Source of the DNA: Bradyrhizobium semiaridum
GTDB lineage: Bacteria; Pseudomonadota; Alphaproteobacteria; Rhizobiales; Xanthobacteraceae
Assembly (NCBI RefSeq): GCF_020329505.1
Contig: NZ_JAGKJJ010000004.1
Location: 62,001-126,000 of the forward strand
Direction of reading: 5' to 3'
DNA: 64,000 bases
Positions within the stretch are counted from its first letter, which is position 1; each line of letters opens with the position of its first letter. The notes below the pieces were generated by a model. The model was not told where the DNA came from and searched no databases. It worked only from the letters and a program-made list of their open reading frames with translations. Of this stretch, positions 7,353 through 18,600 are shown piece by piece. The translations under genes and the position numbers were made by a program.

Positions 7353-8576
7353 TCAATGCGGCGCGTCGGGATGCCAGCCAAGCAACGCCAGCATCATGAA
7401 GAACCCGGCGACATAGGCCGCCGCGATCGGCCAGCCCTGGGTGACCCATCGTCCCACCGACTTGGCCTCCGGATACATGTTGGAGATCGCAACCCCGGCG
7501 GACGAGCCGAACCAGATCATCGATCCGCCGAAGCCGACGGTGTAGGCGAGGAACCCCCAGTCGTAGCCGCCCTGCTTGAGCGCCAGCGCGGTCAGCGGGA
7601 TGTTGTCGAACACCGCCGAGACGAAGCCGAGGCCGAGCGCGGTCTGCCAGGATGCGGCGGGCAGTTTTTCCACCGGCATCATCGCGGCCGCCGTCACCAG
7701 CGCGAGCAGGAATAGCGTGCCCTTGAACGTCTCCGGCATCACCGACCAGTCGGGCCGCCGTAACGCGGAGGTGAGTAGGATTGCGGCCCAGACCGCGAGG
7801 CCGAGCACGGGCACGGCATCGAGCAGCGCGGGGAATTTCAGATTTGCCGTCACATTGGCGGCCAGCGCGGCAAGCAGGATCATGGCGACGATCGCGACCC
7901 GTGCCCAGTCGATCTTCAGACCGGCCGGCGCATCCTTCACGATGGGAGAATAGCGATGCTGCTGCAGTGAGGCCGGCACTGCAAACACGAGCATCGCAAC
8001 GGCGGCGGCGACATAGGCCTCCACGACCGTGAGCGGGCTGATGCCGTCGATCCACATCATGGTCGTCGTGGTGTCGCCGACCACGCTGCCGGAGCCGCCG
8101 GCGTTCGACGCGGCGACGATGGCGGCGAGATAGCCGATATGGACGCGGCCGCGGAACACGTGCCGGGCGACGGTGCCGCCGATCAGCGCCGCCGCGATAT
8201 TGTCGAGGAAGGCGGACAACACGAACACGATCACGAGCAGCAACACGCCGCCCTTCCAGTCATCGGGCAGCAGCGCCGGCATCTCGTCGGGGAGGCGGCT
8301 CTCCTCGAAATGCCGCGACAGCAGCGCAAATCCCATCAGCAGCAGGAACAGGTTCGCGAGCGTGACCCATTCATGCTCCATCTGGTGCAGCAGGCCGGGC
8401 AGGCCCGTGCCGAATTTCGCAAAGCCCGCGAACAGCAGCTTGTAGGCGACGATCGCCGCAAGCCCGGTCAGCGCCACCGACAGCGTGTGATGATGGAATA
8501 CGGCGACGCCGATCAGCGTCAGTCCGAACAGGATGAAATCTAGCGGGATGCCGTAGACGGCAATGGGCGTGAACAA
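7353..8576 (-). CDS. NhaD-like sodium:proton antiporter / ion transporter superfamily protein
   Basis: This 407-residue polytopic inner-membrane protein has about 11-12 hydrophobic segments. Motifs of the NhaD / citrate-transporter (IT) superfamily occur twice, in pseudo-symmetric halves: LSAFLDNIAAALIGGTVA with AASNAGGSGSVVGDTTTTMMW, and VSAVFDNIPLTALALKQGG with GFGGSMIWFGSSAGVAISNM. The paired FDN/LDN and SNAGG/GSSAG signatures place it in the antiporter branch (Na+/H+) rather than among carboxylate carriers, although the ion is inferred. The downstream neighbour on the same strand order is only a repeat, and the upstream esterase is separated by 118 bp, so it is probably monocistronic. Confidence 0.78.
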   Translation of the reverse strand: MFTPIAVYGIPLDFILFGLTLIGVAVFHHHTLSVALTGLAAIVAYKLLFAGFAKFGTGLPGLLHQMEHEWVTLANLFLLLMGFALLSRHFEESRLPDEMPALLPDDWKGGVLLLVIVFVLSAFLDNIAAALIGGTVARHVFRGRVHIGYLAAIVAASNAGGSGSVVGDTTTTMMWIDGISPLTVVEAYVAAAVAMLVFAVPASLQQHRYSPIVKDAPAGLKIDWARVAIVAMILLAALAANVTANLKFPALLDAVPVLGLAVWAAILLTSALRRPDWSVMPETFKGTLFLLALVTAAAMMPVEKLPAASWQTALGLGFVSAVFDNIPLTALALKQGGYDWGFLAYTVGFGGSMIWFGSSAGVAISNMYPEAKSVGRWVTQGWPIAAAYVAGFFMMLALLGWHPDAPH

Positions 8577-8694
8577 GGCGGTCTCGATGGTCGTGGCTGG
8601 GACGCGCGCGGTGCGCGCCCCGGCCTATCGCAAGGCAGGCATCGACTGCAAGACAGACAATCGCCGCAACGTGGCTGCGCCGGAGAGTCCGCGT

Positions 8695-9636
8695 CTAGCC
8701 CAGCGTCTTCAGCCACGCGCTGATTTCGGTGACCGCGACATTGGCCTGGTTGAGCAGCTTGCCCATGGTGAAGAAGCCATGGAACTGGCCGGGGAAGTGG
8801 CGGTATGTGACGGCCACTCCGGCATCCCTGAGCAGCTTCGCGTATTCATCGCCTTCGTCGCGCAGGGGATCGGCGCCGGCGGTCAGCACATAGGCCGGCG
8901 GCAGGCCGGCCAGGCTTTTCGCGCGCGCCGGCGAGGCGCGCCAGTCGCTGCCGTCGGCATCGCCGAGATAATGCGCGGCGAACCAGGGGATCACCGAATG
9001 GGTCAGCAAGACGCTGGTCTCCGGCTCGCGGTGCGAGGCGTGGGTCCGTGCGAATTCGGTCGCGGGATAGATCAGGAGTTGGCCGGCGAGCTTCGGCCCG
9101 CCATCGCGCGCGGTGAGCGCGACCACGGCCGCGAGGTTGCCGCCGGCGCTGTCGCCGCCGACCACGATGCGCGCGGCATCGACGCCGAGCTCCTTCGCAT
9201 TGGCCGCGATCCATTCCGTTGCGGTCACGGCGTCATCGACCGCGGCGGGGAAGCGGTGCTCGGGGGCGAGGCGGTAGTCGACGGAGATCACGATCAACTC
9301 GCCCTCATGCGCGAGCTTCTGGCAGACCACCTCATGGGTATCGAGGTCGCCGATCACCCAGCCGCCGCCATGAAGGAAGACGAGGCAGGGCGCGAGGCCG
9401 TCCTTCTTGCGCAAGGTCTTCGGCGTGTAGATGCGCGCCGGAATGTCGCCGTGGGGCGCCGGGATCGCAATCGGCTTGCTCGATTCGAGCGCGGGCGGCT
9501 CGGGATTGCTGACGATGCGGGCGGCCCGGTAGAACTCGCGCGCTTCCGGCGCGGTCAGCGTTTCATAGGCGGGGCGGCCGGCTTCCTGGAACGCCTTGTA
9601 GACGGCGGCGGCATCGGGATCGAGAACGACGGGCAT
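8695..9636 (-). CDS. Alpha/beta hydrolase, hormone-sensitive-lipase-type esterase
   Basis: This is a 313-residue cytoplasmic carboxylesterase. The oxyanion-hole motif is HGGGWVIGDLDTHE (about residues 88-101), and the nucleophile Ser lies in VVGGDSAGGNLAA. The acid is in the TAGADPLRDEG stretch, and the His in HFPGQFHGFFTM. These are the diagnostic motifs of the HSL (family IV) esterases, which hydrolyse short-chain acyl esters. The start at 9636 has AGAAGG 8 nt upstream. It follows a short-chain dehydrogenase by only 24 bp on the same strand, so the two probably form an operon for turnover of a small ester and the alcohol or ketone it releases. Confidence 0.88.
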   Translation of the reverse strand: MPVVLDPDAAAVYKAFQEAGRPAYETLTAPEAREFYRAARIVSNPEPPALESSKPIAIPAPHGDIPARIYTPKTLRKKDGLAPCLVFLHGGGWVIGDLDTHEVVCQKLAHEGELIVISVDYRLAPEHRFPAAVDDAVTATEWIAANAKELGVDAARIVVGGDSAGGNLAAVVALTARDGGPKLAGQLLIYPATEFARTHASHREPETSVLLTHSVIPWFAAHYLGDADGSDWRASPARAKSLAGLPPAYVLTAGADPLRDEGDEYAKLLRDAGVAVTYRHFPGQFHGFFTMGKLLNQANVAVTEISAWLKTLG

Positions 9637-9660
9637 AGGGAGAACCTTCTTTCGATTGGA

Positions 9661-10440
9661 TCAGGCAGCCGTGCGGCCGCCATCGACGGTGTAGGCCGAG
9701 CCGGAGACGTAGCTCGCTTCATCGGAGGCGAGGAACGCGACGATGGACGCGACCTCGGTGGCGAGGCCGAGGCGGCGCGCGGGAATTCGGTCGACGATCT
9801 TCTCGATCGGCGGCGGCGCGTTGCCGCCGCTACGTCCCTGCAGGATCGTGCTCAGCATGCGGCTGTCGATCATGCCGGGGCAGACGCAATTGATCCGCAC
9901 GCCGGTGCCGGTGCATTCCCAGGCCGCGCTCTTGGTGAGCCCGATCACCGCGTGCTTGCTGGCGCTGTAGACCGCGATCATCGGCGATCCCATCAGGCCG
10001 GCGATCGAGGCGGTGTTGATGATGCTGCCCTTGTTCTGCTTCAGCATCACCGGCAGCACGTATTTCATGCCGAGGAAAACACCGACCACGTTGACGTCGA
10101 GCACCCGGCGAAAGCTCTCCAGCGGATAGTCCGGGATCGGCTTGATGTCGCCCTCGATGCCGGCGTTGTTGTAGAACACATCGATGGTCCCGAACCGGTC
10201 GACCGCGGCGCGGACATAGTCCTTGACCTCGTCCTCGGCAGTGACGTCGGCTGCGATTGCGAGCGCCTCGGCCGAGGCGGGCAGGTCCTTGATCGCGGAT
10301 TTGAGGTCGGCCTCGCGGCGGTCGACTGCGACAATTCGCGCACCGCGCTCGGCGAGCAGGTGGAGCGTGGCGGTACCGATGACACCGGCAGCTCCGGTGA
10401 CGACGGCGACCCGGCCGTCGAGCCTGATCCGATCGGGCAT
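9661..10440 (-). CDS. SDR family NAD(P)-dependent oxidoreductase
   Basis: This 259-residue classical short-chain dehydrogenase has its dinucleotide-binding TGAAGVIGTATLHLL near residues 14-28 and an Asp (VAVDRRE) after strand beta-2, which suggests NAD rather than NADP. It also has the NNAG motif (VFYNNAGIEGD), the catalytic Ser/Tyr/Lys set in NTASIAGLMGS and YSASKHA, and the C-terminal SGSAYTVDGGRTA. The start at 10440 has GAGGAAA upstream; the much longer frame reading to 10992 runs through the DUF2155 gene on the other strand and is not real. It is upstream of the esterase in the same apparent operon. The substrate is unknown. Confidence 0.88.
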   Translation of the reverse strand: MPDRIRLDGRVAVVTGAAGVIGTATLHLLAERGARIVAVDRREADLKSAIKDLPASAEALAIAADVTAEDEVKDYVRAAVDRFGTIDVFYNNAGIEGDIKPIPDYPLESFRRVLDVNVVGVFLGMKYVLPVMLKQNKGSIINTASIAGLMGSPMIAVYSASKHAVIGLTKSAAWECTGTGVRINCVCPGMIDSRMLSTILQGRSGGNAPPPIEKIVDRIPARRLGLATEVASIVAFLASDEASYVSGSAYTVDGGRTAA

Positions 10441-10676
10441 GTTGGGTTTCCTCTGCTGATCCGGTTGTGCGCCGGATTCTTCCTGATTTTCGCAGCAAGG
10501 CTGCGCGCGGGATCGCCAGGGACTATTCCACGTGTTCCCGGGCCTGACCAGTGGCCGGGGACCGGCCAGAAACCGCCCTTTCGCCGCCGCATTCGGCGTG
10601 TTAACCGATGGCCTGCGAGCGGCCGATATCAAGGTACACTGTCGCGAGCCCGAATCGCCTCTTGAAGCCGCGCGAG

Positions 10677-11705
10677 ATGTTTCGAACCCTTGCCCTGACT
10701 GGCATAGCGGCCCTGGTCGCCGCCTCAACCGTCTCGCTTGCGCCGCCCGCGCGCGCGCAGATCGGCACGATCTTTTCCGATCCCGCGCCGCGCCCGCCGG
10801 GAGCGATCCCACGTGGCGGGCAGGTGGCACCGCCCAGCGACGACGACGAGGAGGTGCCCGAGCTGCCGCGCGGCCGGCTGCTGCCGCCGCCGACCCGCTT
10901 GCCGCCGGCCCAGGCCGTGGCGCCGCCGGGCAGCGTGCAGTCGCAGCCTCTGGCGCCGCCGCCAGGCACCACCGTCGCGCCGCAGGGAACACAGCCCGGC
11001 GTCGCCGTGCAGCCGCCGCAGCCCGGCGGCCCCGGCGTTGCCACCGCGCCGCCAGGTGCGAACCCGCTGCCCGGCCTGCCGCCGGGGCAGCGTCAGCCCC
11101 GTGGAACGCCGCAACAGGGCGCGCCGCAGCCGCCGCCGCAGCAGCCGGCGGCGTTGCAACCGGGCGACGAGGTGGTGCAGGAGCCGCCGTCGACCAAGAT
11201 CACCAACAAGAAGGCGAGCTTCTCCGGCCTCGACAAGATCACCGGGCGTATCATCAATTTCGACGAGGATATCGGCGAGACGGTGCAGTTCGGCGCACTG
11301 CGCGTAAAGACCGACGCGTGCTACACGCGCCCCTCGACCGAAGCCGCCAACACGGATGCGTTCGTCGAGGTCGACGAGATCACGCTGCAGGGCGAGGTGA
11401 AGCGGATCTTCTCGGGCTGGATGTTCGCGGCCAGCCCCGGCCTGCATGGTGTCGAGCATCCGATCTACGATATCTGGCTGACCGACTGCAAAATGCCGGA
11501 CCAGACCATCGTCACCGCAGCGCCTGATCCGGCCAAGCAGGTGACGCCGCCACCTCCGCCGCCACCGGCCCAGAAGCGCGCGGCGAAGCAGGCCGCGCCG
11601 CGTCCGGCGCCGCCACCGCAGCCGCAATTCCAGCAGCAGCCGCCACCCCCGCCGCCGCAACAGCAGCGCCCCGGCGGCTTGTTCGGCGGATTGTTCGGGA
11701 ATTAG
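10677..11705 (+). CDS. Exported DUF2155 domain protein with proline-rich flanks
   Basis: This is a 342-residue periplasmic protein. The signal peptide (FRTLALTGIAALVAASTVSL) has a cleavage region at ARA-Q. A long Pro/Gln/Gly-rich stretch runs to about residue 175. The DUF2155 domain follows (KITNKKASFSGLDKITGRII through GVEHPIYDIWLTDCK) with two conserved Cys. A second Pro/Gln-rich tail ends GGLFGGLFGN. DUF2155 is a short alphaproteobacterial domain of unknown function, often encoded beside NDUFA12 and aat. The start at 10677 is the methionine just before the hydrophobic core. The neighbouring aat gene is convergent, with a palindromic repeat in between. Confidence 0.85.
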   Translation: MFRTLALTGIAALVAASTVSLAPPARAQIGTIFSDPAPRPPGAIPRGGQVAPPSDDDEEVPELPRGRLLPPPTRLPPAQAVAPPGSVQSQPLAPPPGTTVAPQGTQPGVAVQPPQPGGPGVATAPPGANPLPGLPPGQRQPRGTPQQGAPQPPPQQPAALQPGDEVVQEPPSTKITNKKASFSGLDKITGRIINFDEDIGETVQFGALRVKTDACYTRPSTEAANTDAFVEVDEITLQGEVKRIFSGWMFAASPGLHGVEHPIYDIWLTDCKMPDQTIVTAAPDPAKQVTPPPPPPPAQKRAAKQAAPRPAPPPQPQFQQQPPPPPPQQQRPGGLFGGLFGN

Positions 11706-11713
11706 CGAGTCGC

Positions 11714-11801
11714 GTAGCCCGGATGAAGCGAAGGCGTAATCCGGGGAAGCTTCTCCGCGGATGGACCTGCCCCGGATTGCGCTGCGCTCCATCCGGACTA
11801 C
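11714..11801. repeat. Palindromic intergenic repeat (GTAGCCCGGAT type)
   Basis: GTAGCCCGGAT (11714-11724) and ATCCGGACTAC (11791-11801) are nearly complementary arms, with inner arms GTAATCCGGGG and CCCCGGATTGC. This family of repeats is common between convergent genes in Bradyrhizobiaceae (recognised from memory). Here it separates the DUF2155 gene from aat. Confidence 0.7.
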
Positions 11802-11805
11802 GAGA

Positions 11806-12486
11806 TCAACCTCGTGCCGCGATGATCGCGAGCGCCTCCGCGCCGCTGACCGGCTTCGTCGTATCGAGCTTGCCAAAATCCGCCGGCACCCCCGTGATCG
11901 CTTTGTCGAGCAGGGCTCGATAGCGGCGGCGCGGGATCTCGACCGCACCGAACGTCTTGAGATGCTCGGTGACGTATTGCGTATCGAGCAGCTCGAAGCC
12001 GCCGGCGATCAAACGCGCCACCAGGTGCACCAGCGCGACCTTCGAGGCGTCGCGCGCGGTGTGGAACATGCTCTCGCCGAAATACGCACGGCCGAGACTG
12101 ACGCCGTAGAGCCCACCAACCAGATCGCCGTCCCGCCAGACCTCGACGCTGTGGCAATGGCCGAGCGAATGCAGGCCGACATAGAGATCGCGGATGCGTT
12201 TGTTGATCCAGGTGTCGTCGCGGCCCGGCTGCGGCGCAGCGCAGCCCGCGATCACAGCCTTGAACGCCGTGTCGACGGTGACGGTGAACGCATCCGAGCG
12301 CACGGTGCGCGCAAGCCGCGAGGCGACACGAAAGCCGTCGAGCGGAATCACGCCGCGCAATTCCGGTTCGACCCAGAACAGGGTCGGATCGTCGGCGCTC
12401 TCCGCCATCGGGAAGATGCCGCAGGCATAGGCGCGCAGCAGCACCTCGGGCGTGATCTCGGCGGAGGCGGAGTCGCGTGATGTCAT
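11806..12486 (-). CDS. aat: Leucyl/phenylalanyl-tRNA--protein transferase
   Basis: This 226-residue cytoplasmic enzyme transfers Leu or Phe from aminoacyl-tRNA to the N-terminal Arg or Lys of proteins, marking them for ClpAP by the N-end rule. Family signatures are [14 protein letters not shown] near the N-terminus, [13 protein letters not shown], the conserved [22 protein letters not shown] block and [18 protein letters not shown] with EHLKTFGA. The start at 12486 ([11 protein letters not shown]) gives the usual family length. The ribosome binding site is weak. The longer frame to 12702 extends into the upstream region of the divergent transporter and is unlikely. In related genomes aat sits near accBC; here it is 13 kb away. 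Confidence 0.92.
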   Translation of the reverse strand: MTSRDSASAEITPEVLLRAYACGIFPMAESADDPTLFWVEPELRGVIPLDGFRVASRLARTVRSDAFTVTVDTAFKAVIAGCAAPQPGRDDTWINKRIRDLYVGLHSLGHCHSVEVWRDGDLVGGLYGVSLGRAYFGESMFHTARDASKVALVHLVARLIAGGFELLDTQYVTEHLKTFGAVEIPRRRYRALLDKAITGVPADFGKLDTTKPVSGAEALAIIAARG

Positions 12487-12700
12487 GGGATGGAGGATAG
12501 CAAAGCGCGGGCCGCAGCGCGATGGGCCGCCGCGAACGGTCGCGCGGTGTTGACGGGGCACGTCCGGTTCCTCCACAGGCGATGCTCCTCCTGGCAGCTT
12601 GTCGTGCCAGGCTGCAACCGTGCTAGATTGCAACGAAAAGATGGCGGCACCCGGACCCGGTGATGGCGCGCCGACAATCAAGACCAAGGGGGGACGCTGC

Positions 12701-14146
12701 ATGAAGCTGTCATGGAGGACGTTTGCGCCGCTGGCAGTCTGGCTCGTGATCTATCTGATCCCGGTGCCATCGGGGCTGAACGCCAATCAGTGGCACTATT
12801 TTGCGGTGTTCGCCGCCGTGATCACCGGCCTGATCCTCGAATCGATGCCGGTCGGTGCCGTTGGCCTGATCGGCCTCACGGTCGCCGGCGTCGGCGGCTA
12901 TGTCGAGCCGGATCCGAACAAATCGCTGCGCTGGATGCTGGCGGGCTTTTCCGAGAGCACGGTGTGGCTGATCGTCGGCGCCTTCGTGTTCTCGATCGGC
13001 TATCGCAAGAGCGGCCTCGGCCGCCGCCTTGCGCTGCTTTTGGTGAAGGCGCTCGGCCGCCGCACCATCGGGCTCGGCTATGCGGTGGCGTTCTCCGATC
13101 TCGTGCTGGCGCCGGCGACACCGTCGAACACCGCGCGCAGCGGCGGCACGGTCTATCCGATCGTCAGCAACATCCCGCGCATCTACGGCTCCGAGCCCGG
13201 TCCGACCGCCGGCAAGATCGGCACCTTCGTGATGTGGACGGCGTTCGCGACGACCGCGGTGACCAGCTCGACGTTCCTGACCGCGCTGGCGCCGAACGCC
13301 GCCGCGCTCTCGATCGCCAAGAAGCTCGTCAATGTCGAGGTCAGCTGGTCGCAATGGTTCATCGGCTTCGCGCCGCTCGGCATCCTCCTGCTGATCCTGG
13401 TGCCGCTGCTCAGCTACGCAATCTGCCGGCCCGAGATCAAGGAGAGCCCGGAGATCGTGGCCTGGAGCCGGGACGAGCTTGCCAAGATGGGACCGCCGTC
13501 GCGCCACGAATGGATCATGGCGGCGCTGGTGCTGCTGGCGATGTTCTTCTGGATTTGCGGCTCCAACCCCAACATCAGCCTGCCGCTGCTCGGCTCCAAC
13601 TTCATCAACGCCACCACCGTCGTGTTCGTGGTGATCTCATTGATGCTGGTCACCGGCGTGATCGCGTTCGAGGACATCGTCGCCGAGAAGAGCGCATGGG
13701 AGGTGTTCTTCTACTTCACTTCGCTGCTGACATTGTCGTCAGGCCTGAACGAGATCGGCTTCATCAAATGGGTGGCCGAAGGTTACGCACGGCCGCTCTC
13801 CGGTACCTCGCCGATGATCGGCATGATCCTGCTCGTCTCGTTCTTCTTCTGGATCCACTATTTCTTCTCGAGCATCACCTCGCATACCGCGGCCGTGTTG
13901 CCGGTGGTGCTCGCAGTTGGCTCCAGCATTCCCGGCCTGTCGATCGCGACGCTGATGCTGCTTTGCGTCTACTCGCTCGGACTGATGGGCGTGATCTCGC
14001 CTTACGCCACGGGACCGGCGCCGATGTATTACGGCAGCGGCTACATCGGCAAAGGCGATTTCTGGAAATTCGGGCTGATCTTTGGCGCGATCTACTTTGC
14101 CGGTTTGTTGCTGATTGTGTTGCCCTGGTTACAGGCGATCGGATAA
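12701..14146 (+). CDS. DASS/SLC13 family anion:sodium symporter
   Basis: This 481-residue inner-membrane protein has about 12 hydrophobic segments. Its diagnostic regions are [20 protein letters not shown] (the first SNT signature of divalent-anion:Na+ symporters) and, in the second half, [19 protein letters not shown], with [18 protein letters not shown] after it. The family imports dicarboxylates or tricarboxylates, or exchanges them; the substrate cannot be named from sequence. The ATG at 12701 has AAGGGGGGA upstream; the longer frame from 12599 is unlikely. It is divergent from aat and followed 176 bp later by the RND efflux operon. Confidence 0.85.
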   Translation: MKLSWRTFAPLAVWLVIYLIPVPSGLNANQWHYFAVFAAVITGLILESMPVGAVGLIGLTVAGVGGYVEPDPNKSLRWMLAGFSESTVWLIVGAFVFSIGYRKSGLGRRLALLLVKALGRRTIGLGYAVAFSDLVLAPATPSNTARSGGTVYPIVSNIPRIYGSEPGPTAGKIGTFVMWTAFATTAVTSSTFLTALAPNAAALSIAKKLVNVEVSWSQWFIGFAPLGILLLILVPLLSYAICRPEIKESPEIVAWSRDELAKMGPPSRHEWIMAALVLLAMFFWICGSNPNISLPLLGSNFINATTVVFVVISLMLVTGVIAFEDIVAEKSAWEVFFYFTSLLTLSSGLNEIGFIKWVAEGYARPLSGTSPMIGMILLVSFFFWIHYFFSSITSHTAAVLPVVLAVGSSIPGLSIATLMLLCVYSLGLMGVISPYATGPAPMYYGSGYIGKGDFWKFGLIFGAIYFAGLLLIVLPWLQAIG

Positions 14147-14322
14147 CTTAACAACACTCCGGCGCGCGCCATTGATTGGTGGCGGAGCAGTCACCATCCT
14201 TTCCGATTGTTAACGCGCTTTGTCGATCGGAGCGATCAAAATGCGCGTTCGAGTGTGGCGCACGCGCAGACTTGGGATATACAGAGCCGCGCGAGCTCCT
14301 CCGTGTTCCTCGTGGGCAAGTT

Positions 14323-15630
14323 ATGGACCAGCAGGTAAGAGACCCGTCGATTGTCGCACCCGAGCAGAGCGGGCGAACGTCGCGCAGTCGCACGATTCTC
14401 ACGACACTCATCGTCTTGCTGTTGCTCGCCGGCGTCGTCTGGTGGACGCGGCAGCAAGGCGCGCCGCAGCAGGCCGGCGGCGGGCGCAACAGCGCGCCGA
14501 TGTCGATCGTGCCGGAGACCGTCGCCAAAGGTGACATCGGCGTGACGCTGAACGCGCTCGGCACCGTGACCTCGCTCGCGACGGTAACGATCAAGAGCCA
14601 GATCAGCGGCTATCTGCAGAGGATCGATTTCAAGGAGGGCGACGAGGTCAAGAAGGGGGACTTGATCGCCCAGATCGATCCGCGGCCCTATGAGGCGACG
14701 CTGGCGCAGGCCAAGGGACAGCTGGCGCGCGACGAGGCGCAGCTGAAGGGCGCGCAGGTCGATCTCACTCGCTACGAGGGCCTCGCCAGGCAGAATGCGG
14801 TGCCGCGCCAGACGCTCGATACCCAGGTCGCACTGGTTGCGCAGTATCAGGGCACGGTCGAGGCCGATCGCGCGTCCGTTCAGTCCGCCGAGGTCAACCT
14901 GGCGTACTGCCGCATCGTGTCGCCGATCAATGGCCGCGTCGGATTGCGTCAGGTCGATCAGGGCAACTACGTCACGCCCGGCGACTCCAATGGCCTCGTC
15001 GTCATCACGCAGCTCGAGCCGATCAGCGTGCTGTTCACGCTGCCGGAAGACAACCTGCAGGCGGTGGCCAGGCGGCTGAGGGCGGGCGCGGTGCTGCCGA
15101 CCGCGGCCTATGACCGCAGCGGCATCAACAAGCTCGCCGAGGGATCGCTGCAGACCTTCGACAGCCAGATCGATCCGACCACCGGCACGATCAAGCTGCG
15201 CGCGCAGTTCGAGAACGACAAGCGCACGCTCTATCCGAATCAGTTCGTCAACATCCGCCTGCTGCTCGACACCCACAAGGACGTCACCACGATGCCGACC
15301 GCCGGTGTCCAGCGCGGCGTGCCCGGCACCTTCGTCTATCTCGTCAACGCCGACAGCACCGTCTCGGTGCGCCCCGTAAAACTCGGCGTCACCGAAGGCG
15401 ATCGCGTCGAGGTGATCTCGGGACTTGCGCCGGGTGATCGCATCGTGATCGACGGCGCCGACAAGCTGCGCGAGGGCGCCAAGGTGGTGGTGCGCAATCC
15501 CGCCGACGCGGCGAACGCTGCCGGTGCGGCCAAAGGCGCCGACAAGGGAGCCGCAAAGGATGACGGCAAGGCGGCCGATCCCGACAAGGCGGGCAAACAC
15601 AAGCATTCCGAGGACGGGCCGAAGCAATGA
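14323..15630 (+). CDS. RND efflux periplasmic adaptor subunit, MdtA-like
   Basis: This is a 435-residue membrane-fusion protein. A short cytoplasmic N-terminus precedes one membrane anchor ([17 protein letters not shown], about residues 25-41). A lipoyl/barrel-sandwich half ([20 protein letters not shown]), a coiled-coil hairpin (about 110-175), the second lipoyl half ([20 protein letters not shown] type), a beta-barrel and a membrane-proximal domain ending in [17 protein letters not shown] follow. The C-terminus is Lys/Asp/Ala-rich. It links the inner-membrane permease to the outer-membrane channel. It overlaps the next gene by 4 bp (ATGA), so translation is coupled. MdtA is the closest named type, but orthology cannot be proven here. 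Confidence 0.9.
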   Translation: MDQQVRDPSIVAPEQSGRTSRSRTILTTLIVLLLLAGVVWWTRQQGAPQQAGGGRNSAPMSIVPETVAKGDIGVTLNALGTVTSLATVTIKSQISGYLQRIDFKEGDEVKKGDLIAQIDPRPYEATLAQAKGQLARDEAQLKGAQVDLTRYEGLARQNAVPRQTLDTQVALVAQYQGTVEADRASVQSAEVNLAYCRIVSPINGRVGLRQVDQGNYVTPGDSNGLVVITQLEPISVLFTLPEDNLQAVARRLRAGAVLPTAAYDRSGINKLAEGSLQTFDSQIDPTTGTIKLRAQFENDKRTLYPNQFVNIRLLLDTHKDVTTMPTAGVQRGVPGTFVYLVNADSTVSVRPVKLGVTEGDRVEVISGLAPGDRIVIDGADKLREGAKVVVRNPADAANAAGAAKGADKGAAKDDGKAADPDKAGKHKHSEDGPKQ

Positions 15631-18600
15631 ACCCGTCTCGGCCATTCATCCTGCGGCCGGTGGCGACGACTCTGTTCATGATCGCCATCATGCTGTCGGG
15701 CATGCTGGCGTTCAGATTCCTGCCCGTCGCGGCGCTGCCGGAGGTCGATTACCCGACCATCCAGGTGCAGACCTTCTATCCCGGTGCGAGCCCGGACGTG
15801 ATGACCTCGTCGGTGACGGCGCCGCTCGAGGTGCAGTTCGGCCAGATGCCGAACCTCAACCAGATGAGCTCGGTGAGCTCGGCGGGCTCCTCGGTGATCA
15901 CGCTGCAGTTCGGCCTGTCGATCTCGCTCGACGTCGCCGAGCAGGAAGTGCAGGCCGCGATCAATGCCGCCGGCAATTTGCTGCCGTCGGACCTGCCGGC
16001 GCCGCCGATCTACGCCAAGGTCAATCCGGCCGACGCGCCGATCCTGACCCTCGGCCTGACCTCGAAGACCATGCCGCTGACCCAGGTGCAGGATTTCGTC
16101 GACACGCGGCTGGCACAGAAAATCTCGCAGCTCCCGGGCGTCGGCCTCGTCAGCATCAGCGGCGGCCAGCGGCCAGCTGTGCGCATCCAGGCCGACATCC
16201 GCAAGCTCGCGGCGTATGGCCTCAACATCGACGATCTCCGCACCACGCTCGGCAACGCCAACGTCAACACGCCGAAGGGCAATTTCGACGGCGCGATGCG
16301 CGCTTACACGATCAACGCCAACGACCAGATCCGCAACGCCAGCGACTACCGCTCGCTGATCATCGCCTACAAGAACGGCTCGCCGGTCCGCCTCAGCGAC
16401 GTCGGCAACATCGTCGACGGCGCGCAGAACGACAAGCTCGGCGCCTGGATGAACGAGACCCCGGCGATCATCCTCAACATCCAGCGCCAGCCCGGCGCCA
16501 ACGTCATCTCGGTGGTGCAGGGCATCAAGGACCTGCTGCCACAGCTGCAGGCGACGCTGCCGGCCGCGATCGACCTCAACATCCTGACCGACCGCACTGT
16601 GACGATCCGCGCCTCGGTGCGCGACGTCGAGTACGAGCTGACGCTCGCGGTGATCCTCGTCGTGCTTGTCATCTTCGTGTTCCTGCGCTCGACCCGCGCC
16701 ACCTTGATCCCGAGCCTGTCGGTGCCGCTGTCGCTGGTCGGCACGCTGGGGGCGATGTACCTGTTCGGTTTCAGCCTGAACAATTTGTCGCTGATGGCGC
16801 TCACCATCGCGACCGGCTTCGTGGTCGACGACGCCATCGTCGTAATCGAGAACATCTCGCGCTACATCGAGGAGGGCGAGTCGCCGCTTGATGCGGCGCT
16901 GCGCGGCTCCGAGCAGATCGGCTTCACCATCATCTCGCTGACGGTGTCGCTGATCGCGGTGCTGATCCCGCTGCTGTTCATGGGCGACGTGGTCGGGCGT
17001 CTGTTCCGCGAATTCGCGATCACGCTCTCGGTCACCATCCTGATCTCGGCGGTGGTGTCGCTGACGTTGGTGCCAATGACCTGCGCGAAGCTCTTGAAGC
17101 CGGAAGGCACGGTGCGCGAAAACGCGCTGCAGCGGCTGAGCCGGGAAGGGTTCGACCACGTCATCGCGATCTACGGCCGGATGCTCAACTGGGTGCTGGA
17201 CCGGCAGACGCTGGTGCTGCTGATCGCGCTGGCGACGTTCGGCCTTACGGCGTGGCTCTACGTCCTGATCCCCAAGGGCTTCTTCCCGTTGCAGGACACC
17301 GGCGTGATCCAGGCGATCTCGGAGGCGCCGCAGTCGGTGTCCTATGCTGCGATGGCCGAACGCCAGCAGCAGCTCGCGAGCGCGATCCGGAAAGACCCGG
17401 AGGTGCAGAGCCTGTCGTCCTTTATCGGCGTCGACGGCACCAACACCACGCTCAACAGCGGCCGCATCCTGATCAACCTGAAGCCGCATGAGCAGCGCAA
17501 GGACGATATCGCCACCGTGATGGAGCGGATCAAGGCGAGCACGACGCACCTCACCGGCATCACGCTCTACATGCAGCCGGTCCAGGACCTCACGATCGAG
17601 GGCACGGTGAGCCGGACGCAGTACCAGTTCATCCTGCAGGATGCCGATCCGAACGAGCTGGCGGAGTGGACGCCGAAACTGGTCGACAAATTGCGTGAAT
17701 CGCATCTGCTCAGCGACGTCTCGAGCGACATCTCGGCGCAAGGCCTGTCGGTGTTCGTCGACATCGACCGCGACCAGGCGGCGCGGTTCGGCATCACGCC
17801 GGCGACGATCGACAACGCGCTGTACGATTCCTACGGCCAGCGTATCGTCTCGACTGTGTTCACCAATTCGAACCAGTACCGTGTCATCCTGGAGGCCGAT
17901 CCGTCGCTGCAGAAATCGCTGGATTCGCTGGACTCGATCTATCTGCCGTCATCGGTGGGCACGACGCCGGTGCCGCTCTCGGTAATGGCGAAGATGCGGA
18001 TCGAGACCGCGCCGCTGCAGGTCTCGCATCTCGGCCAGTTCCCGTCGGCAACGGTCTCCTTCAATCTGGCGCCAGGCGCCTCGCTCGGCGAGGCGGTCAC
18101 CGCGATCAAGCAGGCTCAGCTTGAGATCGGCCAGCCGCTCGGCATCATCACCAGTTTCCAGGGGGCGGCGCTGGCGTTCCAGTCCTCGCTCTCCAACCAG
18201 CTGTTCCTGATCCTGGCCGCGATCATCACGGTCTATATCGTGTTGGGCGTGCTCTATGAGAGCTTCATCCATCCGCTGACCATTCTCTCGACACTGCCCT
18301 CGGCCGGGATCGGCGCGTTGCTGGCGCTGATGCTGGCGAAGCAGGATCTGACCATCGTTGCGATCATCGGCATCATCCTGCTGATCGGCATCGTCAAGAA
18401 GAACGCGATCATGATGATCGACTTCGCGCTCGATGCCGAGCGCAACGAGGGCAAGCCGCCGCGCGAGGCGATCTACCAGGCCTGCCTGCTGCGCTTCCGA
18501 CCGATCATCATGACGACGATGGCCGCGGTGCTCGGCGCGCTGCCGCTGATGATCGGCACCGGCGCCGGATCCGAGCTGCGTCATCCGCTCGGCATCTCCA

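Noticed and set aside
8563..10665. Plus-strand frame of 700 residues across the esterase and dehydrogenase genes
   Set aside because: It spans two well-defined genes on the other strand and their gap and has no recognisable motif; an antisense shadow.
14147..14322. Possible regulator gene for the RND operon in the gap before the adaptor
   Set aside because: No frame with a helix-turn-helix or ribosome binding site is present; only 176 bp are available.
15336..17741. Minus-strand frame of 801 residues opposite the RND permease
   Set aside because: The composition (long runs of Arg, Gln, His, Asp) is typical of antisense translation; the plus strand encodes a complete permease.
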